Shown: positions 1 through 4,899 of the stretch, piece by piece | How the letters are laid out: the number at the start of each line of letters is the position of its first letter | Numbering within the stretch: the stretch's first letter is position 1 | The notes under the pieces: model-generated | What the model was told of the DNA's origin: nothing | The model's database searches: none | The model's input: only the letters and a program-made list of their open reading frames with translations | Position numbers and translations under genes: made by a program | Assembly: GCA_028706835.1 (NCBI GenBank) | Contig: JAQTVL010000280.1 | Span: 1-6,094, forward strand | Source: Phycisphaerae bacterium | Lineage (GTDB): Bacteria; Planctomycetota; Phycisphaerae; JAJVII01 | Length of the DNA: 6,094 nucleotides | Direction: 5' to 3'

Positions 1-175
1 TGTTCAGCAGCGACACCGAGCAGCCGGTGCAGCCCTGGCCTTGCAGCCAGATGACCGGCAGTCCGCCAACCTTGCCAAAGGCTTCGGGGAGCCGAAAGAA
101 CCCGGTGGCGGTAAGCCCCAGGGCCGCCCCCACCGCGGACGTCGCCTTCAGGAAGTCTCGACGTGTGATCGCCAT
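1..175 (-). CDS. [NiFe]-type hydrogenase small subunit, N-terminal part (runs off left edge)
   Basis: The 58 visible residues start at ATG 175-173. They open with a classical Tat signal: TRRDFLK at residues 4-10, a hydrophobic alanine/glycine/leucine segment to about residue 28, then the mature start. At residues 41-58 the protein reads VIWLQGQGCTGCSVSLLN. C49 and C52 are the CxxC pair that, in this family, ligates the proximal [4Fe-4S] cluster facing the NiFe site of the large subunit. The Tat signal implies export as a folded complex, so a periplasmic, probably H2-oxidising group 1 enzyme. The QGQGCTGCSVSLLN wording resembles the small subunits of the [NiFeSe]/group 1a enzymes of sulfate reducers more than E. 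coli HyaA or HybO; this is from memory. The start is supported by AAGGAG at 183-188, 7 nt upstream. It lies 66 nt behind the small Tat-like gene and probably shares its promoter. The large subunit should lie beyond the window. Family confidence is high, subgroup moderate. Confidence 0.93.
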   Translation of the reverse strand, partial: MAITRRDFLKATSAVGAALGLTATGFFRLPEAFGKVGGLPVIWLQGQGCTGCSVSLLN

Positions 176-241
176 GTTCGCTCTCCTTCGTGGTCCATCG
201 AATCGACGGCATTCCCGCACGAGCGTCAGCCAGGCAACACG

Positions 242-541
242 CTACCGGCTGGAGGGCTCCGATGGGCTCGGACGGTCCGTTTCGTCCGGCGTCGCCGGGT
301 TCACTGCGCTGTTATTGGATGATTCGCCGGAGACGCCAGCGCTGCGGACCAGCCGCAGCAGCGGGCTCTCCTCGTGATCCCAGGAGGAACTGAGGGAACG
401 CCCTGCCTGGTCGGCGGAGGGCGGGGACATCTCCGCCAGGTCGAGCACGTCGTCCAAGGCGCCCGAGAACAGGCGGCCGATCCAGCGTGCGGGATTGCCT
501 CCGGCGAACTGGCCGAAGAATCCACGGCGTGAGACATCCAT
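242..541 (-). CDS. Small protein with twin-arginine-like N-terminus, first gene of hydrogenase operon
   Basis: This 99-residue protein runs from ATG 541-539 to TAG 244-242. AGAGGGA at 548-554, 6 nt upstream, supports the start. The N-terminus reads MDVSRRGFFGQF, close to the Tat consensus S-R-R-x-F-L-K. Unlike a normal Tat signal, it is not followed by a long hydrophobic stretch. Residues 15-37 form a possible amphipathic helix (ARWIGRLFSGALDDVLDLAEM). From about residue 38 the chain is polar and Ser/Pro/Glu-rich, probably disordered. There are no cysteines, so it is not an FeS subunit. It precedes the hydrogenase small subunit by 66 nt on the same strand, and nothing between them looks like a terminator, so co-transcription is likely. 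I do not recognise the family. It could be a hydrogenase-associated accessory or assembly factor, a Tat substrate with a weak signal, or a lineage-specific small protein. Coding status rests on start, SD and context. Confidence 0.68.
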   Translation of the reverse strand: MDVSRRGFFGQFAGGNPARWIGRLFSGALDDVLDLAEMSPPSADQAGRSLSSSWDHEESPLLRLVRSAGVSGESSNNSAVNPATPDETDRPSPSEPSSR

Positions 542-763
542 AGATGATCCCTCTGAAAAGGACGCAGGCCGTCCACGTTAGTCAATCGTCGGAGGTCGTC
601 GTGGCGAGTCGGTCAAGGCGGCGTCATCAAGGTGGGTACGTCGTCTGGTTGTGTGTGTTGCCCGCGCCGGTCGAACAACATAAATCGGTCGCGGCAACCG
701 CCTCAAATCCGACGGGCCGATGCCCGTCACTGCGCTGTCATCACTCCCATCGCCACGCGTCTA
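542..763 (-). other. Long 5' leader of the hydrogenase operon, no gene
   Basis: If transcription starts about 7 nt past the -10 box, near 763, the message carries roughly 220 untranslated nucleotides before ATG 541. I see no convincing gene on either strand. The leader contains a possible 7-codon mini-ORF (positions 750-727, peptide MGVMTAQ), with no clear Shine-Dalgarno, and a perfect GC-rich hairpin at 711-728. I recognise no known riboswitch. Confidence 0.45.
711..728 (-). promoter_or_regulatory. Perfect GC-rich hairpin in the hydrogenase leader
   Basis: GACGGGC (711-717) pairs perfectly with GCCCGTC (722-728) across a 4-nt loop. It sits about 35 nt into the predicted leader and overlaps the stop of the 7-codon mini-ORF (TGA at 729-727). 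On the minus strand the stem is followed by GGATTTG, too few T residues for a normal intrinsic terminator. It may be a structural or attenuator-like element, or chance in GC-rich DNA. Confidence 0.35.
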
Positions 764-769
764 AGGGAA

Positions 770-798
770 AATATAACGTGTGTCTGAAATACAGTCAA
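770..798 (-). promoter_or_regulatory. Sigma70-type promoter of the hydrogenase operon
   Basis: On the minus strand the sequence reads TTGACT (798-793), a 17-nt spacer (792-776), then TATATT (775-770). The -35 differs from TTGACA by one base, the -10 differs from TATAAT by one base, and the spacer is optimal. It lies in an AT-rich island (about 768-840) inside GC-rich DNA. It reads toward the small Tat-like gene and the hydrogenase small subunit, with a predicted start near 763. There is no gene on the plus strand it could serve. Confidence 0.75.
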
Positions 799-815
799 TA
801 ATCATTATCATAATT
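796..815 (-). promoter_or_regulatory. Fur-family operator overlapping the -35 of the hydrogenase promoter
   Basis: On the plus strand, 797-814 is three consecutive NATWAT hexamers: AATAAT, CATTAT, CATAAT. On the minus strand, 815-797 matches 15 of 19 bases of the E. coli Fur box GATAATGATAATCATTATC. In the 7-1-7 inverted form TGATAATnATTATCA, positions 810-796 match 13 of 15 (TGATAAT-G-ATTATTG). The site overlaps the -35 hexamer at 797-798, so a bound regulator would be expected to compete with RNA polymerase. Fur is the first guess, but PerR, Zur and Nur bind related sites. The AT-rich island raises the chance-match risk, though the placement is telling. Confidence 0.62.
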
Positions 816-893
816 ACGAAATAATTTTATTTAGTCCGAATCTGGTGTTGATTTGTCTCGCCTGGGTTTAGGCAACACGGGCACGCGCAAAGA

Positions 894-916
894 CCCGGCT
901 GCTGTGGGCAGTCGGG
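894..916 (-). terminator. Possible terminator hairpin behind the SH3-like/TPR gene
   Basis: CCCGGCTGC (894-902) pairs with GCAGTCGGG (908-916), nine pairs including one G-U, across a 5-nt loop. It lies 57 nt past the stop of the minus-strand gene ending at 973. Beyond the stem the minus strand reads TCTTTGCGC, a weak T-run. It would insulate that gene from the hydrogenase promoter just downstream. Confidence 0.38.
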
Positions 917-972
917 CCTCGAAGTCCTTCTCGATGTCCGTCCGCTGGCGACTCTCCACCGGGGAACTATTA

Positions 973-2421
973 CTACTTGGCGACAGCGGGCTTGTCGCCC
1001 CCAGCCGGCGTGATGGATTCCAGTTCGGCCTTGCCGTCGCTGTCCAGCAACACCAACTTGCCGGCGTGCGGCGGCTTGATCCGCTTGGCCTCGGCTGCGG
1101 TGATGTCAGCCTGGCACTTCTTGCCGTCGGCCTCGAGCTTGGCGATAGCCTGCTTGGCCTGATTCACCTGGTTGGTCAGGTTGTTAATGGTGGTCTGATC
1201 GATAACGCCATAGCCAGTTGTCCCGTTGCCGTAGCCGGTGCCCGGCCGCCCCACAACGCCCGGATATACCGTGGTGCTGCTCTGGGCGTTCTTCAAATCG
1301 TTCTCAGCCTTCGTCTTGGCGGCCAGCAACTGGGTGTTCTGCGCCTTCATGCCTTGAAACTTGGCCTTGCCGGCTGCGATCTGCTTGTCGATCTCGGCGT
1401 TCTCGGCCATGTTCTTCCGATACTCATCTTCCTTCACCCACGCATTACCCCAGCGGTTCTCGCCCACGTGCTGCTTGGCGTTGTGCAACTGGGTGACCAC
1501 CAACTGAATCGCCTGCTCGAATTGAGCCGCGGACTGGCCGTCCTGCTCGGCCATCGCCGCCACCTGGTCCAGGTTGTCGAGGATCTTCTCGGTCTCGCCA
1601 AGTATCGCGGCCTTGCCGATGTTGCCCACCGCAGCGCCCCACTGTTTGTCCTGCGCCTGGAGCACGCCCATGTTGTTGCGGGCTGCCACATTATTCGGCT
1701 CGATCTTCACGATGTCGCCGAGGGCCTTGCCGTACTCCCGCATCTTCTTGTCTTTGTAGCACCGCGCGGCCTTCTTCACCGGGATGTCAACACGATACGG
1801 GTCCTGCCCGGACGCCTGGTCATACAACTTGGCCGCGTCCTCCAGCTTGCCTTCGGCCTCGGCCTTGCCCAGCAACTCGTCCGCCTTGGCCCGGCGGGCA
1901 TCGGCCTGGTCCTTCGGCTGCCAGATCGGGCCGAACTTCACCAGGTTCTTGGCGACGCGATCCTTCCAGATGGTCAGGTCCTTCTTGGCTGACTCCGCAA
2001 GCGGACCGTTGGGGAAGTCCTTGAGGAACTGCTCCACCAGCGCCTGCCCGTCGGCCCCGGTAGCTGCGTTTTCGAGCGACTTGCGCATTTCGGTGAACTT
2101 CTCGCGAGCCTTCGGGTCCACGCCGGCCGGGATTACCGACGGAGCGGGCGTGTCCGCCGCTGGGGGCGTATCCGGCTTGGGCGCCGGGGAGGCAGCCGGC
2201 GTAGCCGCCGCGTCGCCCTTTTCGATCTTGGCGATCTCCGACATCTTGAATTCCATCTGCCCCATCGGCGTGTCCAGTTTGACCAGCGCCGCGCCTTCCT
2301 CGCTGACCACCTTGCCCTGGATCTTCCGCCCGTCGTGCAGATAGACGGTGTCAGCCAGCGACACTCCCACGGCACAGAACACAACCATCGCCGCCCAGAA
2401 GTTGCATGCGAGCCGGTTCAT
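973..2421 (-). CDS. Secreted SH3-like / TPR / coiled-coil protein, planctomycete type
   Basis: The 482-residue protein runs from ATG 2421-2419 to TAG 975-973. GGGAGGA at 2429-2435, 7 nt upstream, fixes the start; the reading frame stays open another 238 codons upstream, but only as the antisense of the neighbouring gene. Residues 1-23 are a Sec signal peptide with cleavage likely at SLA-DT. Residues 24-67 form a small beta domain (DTVYLHDGRKIQGKVVSEEG and on to MSEIAKIEKG), a style frequent in planctomycete exported proteins. Residues 70-100 are an Ala/Pro linker. Residues 105-160 are helical. Residues 175-295 look like degenerate TPR repeats, clearest around NNVAARNNMGVLQAQDKQWG (243-262). 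Residues 335-380 and 408-446 are coiled coils separated by a Gly/Tyr-rich stretch (GYGNGTTGYG, 396-405). A role as a periplasmic or envelope scaffold is inferred; no catalytic motif is visible. A possible -10 TATGAT lies at 2496-2491 without a matching -35. It is divergent from the LamG-like gene. Confidence 0.88.
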   Translation of the reverse strand: MNRLACNFWAAMVVFCAVGVSLADTVYLHDGRKIQGKVVSEEGAALVKLDTPMGQMEFKMSEIAKIEKGDAAATPAASPAPKPDTPPAADTPAPSVIPAGVDPKAREKFTEMRKSLENAATGADGQALVEQFLKDFPNGPLAESAKKDLTIWKDRVAKNLVKFGPIWQPKDQADARRAKADELLGKAEAEGKLEDAAKLYDQASGQDPYRVDIPVKKAARCYKDKKMREYGKALGDIVKIEPNNVAARNNMGVLQAQDKQWGAAVGNIGKAAILGETEKILDNLDQVAAMAEQDGQSAAQFEQAIQLVVTQLHNAKQHVGENRWGNAWVKEDEYRKNMAENAEIDKQIAAGKAKFQGMKAQNTQLLAAKTKAENDLKNAQSSTTVYPGVVGRPGTGYGNGTTGYGVIDQTTINNLTNQVNQAKQAIAKLEADGKKCQADITAAEAKRIKPPHAGKLVLLDSDGKAELESITPAGGDKPAVAK

Positions 2422-2553
2422 CGTGGTGTCCTCCCGGATATTGGCACCGGTCCCCAATTGGCTGAGCCCAGAAGCAGACGTACTGCCACTATCATACCTC
2501 GGCGTCCAGCCGTAGGCATCAATAATTGCTCTAACGCACCGGCCCCGGATTGA

Positions 2554-3999
2554 TTGCACCCGAGGATCAGCCGGGTCGACCAGGTCGACCAGCAGTTCCT
2601 CACCAGCGCGAAGCAAGTGTTCGATGAGGCGACCAAGTCCGGCAACAAGGTGACGGCTGAGCAGATCGCCGCGACGCTGGCCGCCGTGTCCGGCGAAGAC
2701 GTCGGCGGGCCGTCGGCTCTGCCGTCCGGCCCGATCCCGGCCGGCACATGGGTCGACCTGCTCGCGTTGGTCAACGTCCGCACCGACCGCACCGAGCACG
2801 ACAACGTCTTTTCGTGGGCAGACGACGGCGTCCTGGTGATGGATGCCCATTGGGGAAGCATCGATCGGTTGGCGGCGCCCGTCATTCCGCACGGAAGCTA
2901 CGAGCTGTCGGTTGAGGTCAGCTTCAAGAACGAGCAGAAGATGCTCGAACTGCTCCTGCCCGTCGGTTCGTCGAACGTGTGGCTGTACATCGGAAACCGG
3001 GTACCAGGAGGAAAGGCGGGTCCGTGGGCCGGCATCGATTTGGTCCGGGGCAATCGCGCATGGGATAACGAGAGCACGACGCGTGGATTTCAAGTGGAGA
3101 CCAACCGCAAGTACGCGCTGAATGTGTCGGTCCAACTCCGCGGAAAGATGACCCGCATCGAGGCCTCACTCGACGGCAAGAGCATTACACGGTGGGAGGG
3201 CCCCGCCAGTAGCCTGGGCGAAGCGACCAAGCAGCAGGGCCAGCGGATCGGTGTCGCCGGAGACCAGACCAGTGCGCTGTTCTCCAAGGTCCATTTGCGG
3301 ATGACCAGCGGGCAAGCCGTCATTGACAAGCCGAAGAGACCGTTTGCATCCGGGGCGGGAAACCTGGCGGACAAGGTGGACTTGACGTCCAAGGCCGTCG
3401 AAGTCACCACGCTCGACACCCGGTTGAAATTCACGCGATCGCGGAATCAGATTGTGATGACAGGCAGCCCAGCCTGCGGAGAAGTCGAGTCGCTCCGGTG
3501 TACCCTGGGCGACCTCGTGTGGGGCGAGGGGGTTCGCCTCCGCTGGCGGGTGGACCCGCCGGAGGCAGGCCAGGTGATCGTGGGTTGCTGGCCGCTTGCG
3601 GGTGTGCCGTTGACCAGTTCCGGCTGGGTCCGCGGGATCGTGGTGAACACCCGCACCAAGGGCTGTGGCATCTCGATCAAGCCCTTCGAGGCAGCCGGGT
3701 TCAAGGCATGGACGCCCCCAGCCGCCGAGATCGCCGACATCTACCCGAAGGACGGGCCATTTGATATCTGCTTCGAGTATCGCAACAACACGGTCGCGGC
3801 TTGGCTGAACTCGACGAAAGTGGCCGAGGTCGAATTGACACCGTCCCAAACCAAGTCCGCGGCTCGTATGCCGCTGGAAATCTTGGTCAACGTTGGCCCC
3901 AAGGGTGAAACCGCGAAGTTGACGCTGCTGGAATTGAGGCTCGGCAAGGACATTCCGCCGTACCAGCCGGCCAGCCAGCCGGACACGTTCGCCCCGTAA
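2554..3999 (+). CDS. Tandem LamG/concanavalin-like domain protein, probably 5'-truncated
   Basis: The frame is open for 481 codons to TAA 3997-3999, but it begins with TTG directly after an in-frame TGA (2551-2553). No Shine-Dalgarno precedes the TTG, and the first in-frame ATG is near residue 96, inside the first domain. Residues 10-48 are a helical segment, as often precedes this domain in planctomycetes. Residues 65-250 begin TWVDLLALVNVRTD and contain GIDLVRGNRAWDNESTTRGF (160-179) and EASLDGKSITRWEG (203-216), typical of planctomycete LamG-like beta-sandwiches. Residues 270-465 look like a second, more divergent sandwich, containing AAWLNSTKVAEVEL (415-428). Family members normally carry a signal peptide; none is encoded in any frame of the 132-nt gap upstream. 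A tandem GTCGACCAG repeat at 2575-2592 lies near the start. The likely role is binding of carbohydrate or envelope polymer; this is inference. It may be a gene with an unusual start or a decapitated pseudogene. Confidence 0.72.
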   Translation: MHPRISRVDQVDQQFLTSAKQVFDEATKSGNKVTAEQIAATLAAVSGEDVGGPSALPSGPIPAGTWVDLLALVNVRTDRTEHDNVFSWADDGVLVMDAHWGSIDRLAAPVIPHGSYELSVEVSFKNEQKMLELLLPVGSSNVWLYIGNRVPGGKAGPWAGIDLVRGNRAWDNESTTRGFQVETNRKYALNVSVQLRGKMTRIEASLDGKSITRWEGPASSLGEATKQQGQRIGVAGDQTSALFSKVHLRMTSGQAVIDKPKRPFASGAGNLADKVDLTSKAVEVTTLDTRLKFTRSRNQIVMTGSPACGEVESLRCTLGDLVWGEGVRLRWRVDPPEAGQVIVGCWPLAGVPLTSSGWVRGIVVNTRTKGCGISIKPFEAAGFKAWTPPAAEIADIYPKDGPFDICFEYRNNTVAAWLNSTKVAEVELTPSQTKSAARMPLEILVNVGPKGETAKLTLLELRLGKDIPPYQPASQPDTFAP

Positions 4000-4006
4000 G
4001 AAGCAT

Positions 4007-4079
4007 TGGGCCCGCTCGGGATCGAACCGAGGACCAATGGATTATGAGTCCACCGCTCTAACCGCTGAGCTACGGGCCC
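4007..4079 (-). tRNA. tRNA with anticodon CAT, best read as lysidine-type tRNA-Ile2
   Basis: A complete 73-nt cloverleaf reads on the minus strand: acceptor GGGCCCG/CGGGCCC, D arm GCTC-AGCGGTTA-GAGC, anticodon stem GTGGA/TCCAT (one G-U pair at 27-43) around CTCATAA, variable TGGTC, T arm CTCGG-TTCGATC-CCGAG, discriminator A. CCA is not encoded. The anticodon CAT lies at 4046-4044. CAT is shared by elongator Met, initiator Met and Ile2. The paired A at position 31-39, the GCGGTTAGAGC D arm and the TTGGTC run resemble E. coli tRNA-Ile2. It also has the C4-G69 and C5-G68 pairs reported as TilS recognition features in E. coli, where the elongator Met tRNA has U4-A69 and A5-U68. It lacks initiator features such as three G-C pairs in the anticodon stem. 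Ile2 is therefore favoured, but Met is not excluded. Its 3' end is 7 nt from the stop of the convergent LamG-like gene. A weak -10-like TAAACT lies at 4095-4090. Confidence 0.93.
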
Positions 4080-4102
4080 CGAGTGAACCAGTTTACCGCG
4101 CC

Positions 4103-4126
4103 CGTCGATTTGAAAAAAGATCGACG
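4103..4126. repeat. Inverted repeat with A-rich loop between yjbQ and the tRNA
   Basis: CGTCGAT (4103-4109) pairs perfectly with ATCGACG (4120-4126) across a 10-nt A-rich loop. It lies just upstream of the tRNA and just beyond the yjbQ terminator. It may be a second element of that terminator or part of the tRNA promoter region; the loop supplies a T-run on the minus strand. Confidence 0.35.
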
Positions 4127-4129
4127 CGA

Positions 4130-4152
4130 AAGAAAAGCCCTGGGCTTTTCTT
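4130..4152 (-). terminator. Intrinsic terminator behind yjbQ
   Basis: AAGAAAAGCCC (4130-4140) and GGGCTTTTCTT (4142-4152) are perfect 11-nt inverted copies around one central base. Allowing a 3-nt loop, the stem is GAAAAGCC/GGCTTTTC or longer. On the minus strand it ends in TTTTCTTT, and it begins 30 nt past the yjbQ stop. The symmetry means it could also work in the plus direction. It separates yjbQ from the tRNA gene on the same strand. Confidence 0.7.
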
Positions 4153-4170
4153 GTTGCGCGACGGAGAGAC

Positions 4171-4183
4171 AGGGACAGTCCCT
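4171..4183. repeat. Short palindrome AGGGACAGTCCCT overlapping the yjbQ stop
   Basis: AGGGAC and GTCCCT form a perfect 6-bp inverted repeat around one A. It overlaps the yjbQ stop codon (4184-4182). The GGGAC/GTCCC ends match the outer ends of the long hairpin at 5926-5973, so it may be a remnant of the same dispersed repeat. Chance is possible at this length. Confidence 0.35.
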
Positions 4184-4601
4184 ACTCCCCGACGATCTGA
4201 ACCGAGACGCTTCGCTGGCGCGGGGCCACGTCGAAGTCCAGCAGGACCGGACGCTGCCAGGTGCCGATCATCAATCGCCCGTCGACGATCGGGATGCCGA
4301 CCGACGGGCCAAAAATCGCGGCCAGCACGTGGCTGTGGCCGTTGTGGTCGCCCCAGCGCTTGTGGTGCTCGTATTCGGCCCCGGCCGGGGCCAGCCGCTC
4401 GAACACGGCCTTCATGTCGGCCAGCAGGCCCGGCTCGTGCTCGAGGGTGGTCAGGGCGGCCGTCGAGTGCCGGACGAAGCAGAGGGCCTGCCCGTTGCGG
4501 ATGCCGGACTCCTTGACCAGTTGCATGAGGGCGTCGGACAGGTCGATCACGTCGCCGCCGCCCTGGGTCTGGATGCTGAGTTCGCGATAGAACGTGGACA
4601 T
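4182..4601 (-). CDS. yjbQ: YjbQ/UPF0047 family protein (secondary thiamine-phosphate synthase family)
   Basis: The 139-residue protein runs from ATG 4601-4599 to TAG 4184-4182, the usual full length for this family (E. coli YjbQ is about 138). AGAGGAG at 4609-4615, 7 nt upstream, supports the start. Family marks are all present: HSTAAL at 45-50, LEHEPGLLADM at 53-63, the conserved GDHNGHSHVLAAIFGPS at 84-100, IPIVDGRLMIGTWQ at 103-116 and the C-terminal VSVQIVGE. The histidines H45, H86, H89 and H91 are placed as in relatives where they form a metal or active site. The family has been reported to have weak thiamine-phosphate synthase activity that can rescue thiE mutants; its physiological role is not settled. 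It is soluble, with no signal peptide. It stands alone, divergent from the GNAT gene across 298 nt of repeats, and is followed by a strong terminator hairpin. No thiamine gene is nearby. Confidence 0.95.
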   Translation of the reverse strand: MSTFYRELSIQTQGGGDVIDLSDALMQLVKESGIRNGQALCFVRHSTAALTTLEHEPGLLADMKAVFERLAPAGAEYEHHKRWGDHNGHSHVLAAIFGPSVGIPIVDGRLMIGTWQRPVLLDFDVAPRQRSVSVQIVGE

Positions 4602-4617
4602 GGAGGCACTCCTCTTT

Positions 4618-4652
4618 CTCCCTCCCCTCGGGGGGAGGGCCGGGGTGAGGGG
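4618..4652 (+). repeat. 35-nt repeat, left copy of an inverted pair
   Basis: This C-then-G-rich segment matches the reverse complement of 4819-4853 at 30 of 35 positions. Each copy is itself a small palindrome (CTCCCCTCGGGGGGAG here). It lies just upstream of the yjbQ Shine-Dalgarno. Repeats of this CCCTCCCC/GGGGAGGG style are common between genes in GC-rich bacteria and are probably dispersed elsewhere in this genome. Confidence 0.7.
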
Positions 4653-4696
4653 CCGGCGGAAACCAGAGGCGTTTCATTCCCGAGCACGCAATACAC

Positions 4697-4800
4697 CAGT
4701 GACTCGTCAATCACGATTCTTTGGGTGGCATGGCTGCGACAGCCGTATCGTCGCAGACATGCCACCCAAACCCAAAGATTCAAGACTGACGACTCACTAG
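4697..4800. repeat. 104-nt palindromic element (MITE- or REP-like)
   Basis: The core is a perfect 13-bp stem, TTTGGGTGGCATG (4720-4732) with CATGCCACCCAAA (4758-4770), then a G/A mismatch, then a perfect 7-bp stem, CTGCGAC (4734-4740) with GTCGCAG (4750-4756), around a 9-nt loop. Outside the core the symmetry continues: GTGACTCGTCAATC on the left is matched by the complement of the right edge (4785-4798) with 2 mismatches, offset by a short extra CCCAAA on the right. The whole element is thus a long imperfect hairpin with no coding capacity. It is flanked by the 35-nt inverted pair. A non-autonomous mobile element is the leading reading; an RNA structure in the yjbQ/GNAT gap is the alternative. 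Confidence 0.72.
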
Positions 4801-4818
4801 CCTGCGGGCCGTGCCTGT

Positions 4819-4853
4819 CCCCTCTCCCTGACCCTCCCCCCAAGGGGAGGGAA
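4819..4853 (-). repeat. 35-nt repeat, right copy of an inverted pair
   Basis: The reverse complement of this segment matches 4618-4652 at 30 of 35 positions without gaps. Together the two copies bracket the 104-nt palindrome at 44 and 18 nt distance. It ends 46 nt before the GNAT start codon. Confidence 0.7.
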
Positions 4854-4863
4854 TCATGCCGCC

Positions 4864-4892
4864 TTGCCCCGTCGCGGCTGAACCGCTAAAGT
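4864..4892 (+). promoter_or_regulatory. Possible leaderless promoter of the GNAT gene
   Basis: TTGCCC (4864-4869), a 17-nt spacer, then TAAAGT (4887-4892). The start would fall about 7 nt later, on or next to the A of ATG 4900. This agrees with the lack of any Shine-Dalgarno before the gene. The hexamers are only partial matches (TTGACA and TATAAT at 4 of 6 each). Confidence 0.4.
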
Positions 4893-4899
4893 CTAACCT

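Noticed and set aside
544..801. 85-codon plus-strand frame in the hydrogenase leader
   Set aside because: No Shine-Dalgarno or motif, and it runs into the AT-rich promoter. It is better explained as untranslated leader.
853..1992. Long plus-strand open frame (379 codons) opposite the SH3-like/TPR gene
   Set aside because: It is the antisense of a minus-strand gene with a Shine-Dalgarno, signal peptide and domain structure. The leucine- and valine-rich translation is typical of an antisense frame in GC-rich DNA.
2491..2524. Promoter for the SH3-like gene (TATGAT at 2496-2491)
   Set aside because: The -10-like hexamer is good, but the only -35-like TTGATG is 20 nt away, so I left it as a remark in the gene entry.
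2422..3135. N-terminal extension of the minus-strand gene to 3135
   Set aside because: The extra 238 codons are the reverse of the LamG-like coding region and would place the signal peptide internally. ATG 2421 has a good Shine-Dalgarno.
3997..4013. Integration site at the tRNA 3' end
   Set aside because: The neighbouring gene ends 7 nt from the tRNA, as near att sites, but I found no second copy of the tRNA 3' end in the window and no integrase.
4618..4853. CRISPR array
   Set aside because: Only two inverted copies exist, with no regular direct repeats or spacers.
4083..4889. Plus-strand frames across yjbQ
   Set aside because: YjbQ motifs on the minus strand are unmistakable; the plus frames also run through the terminator and the repeats.
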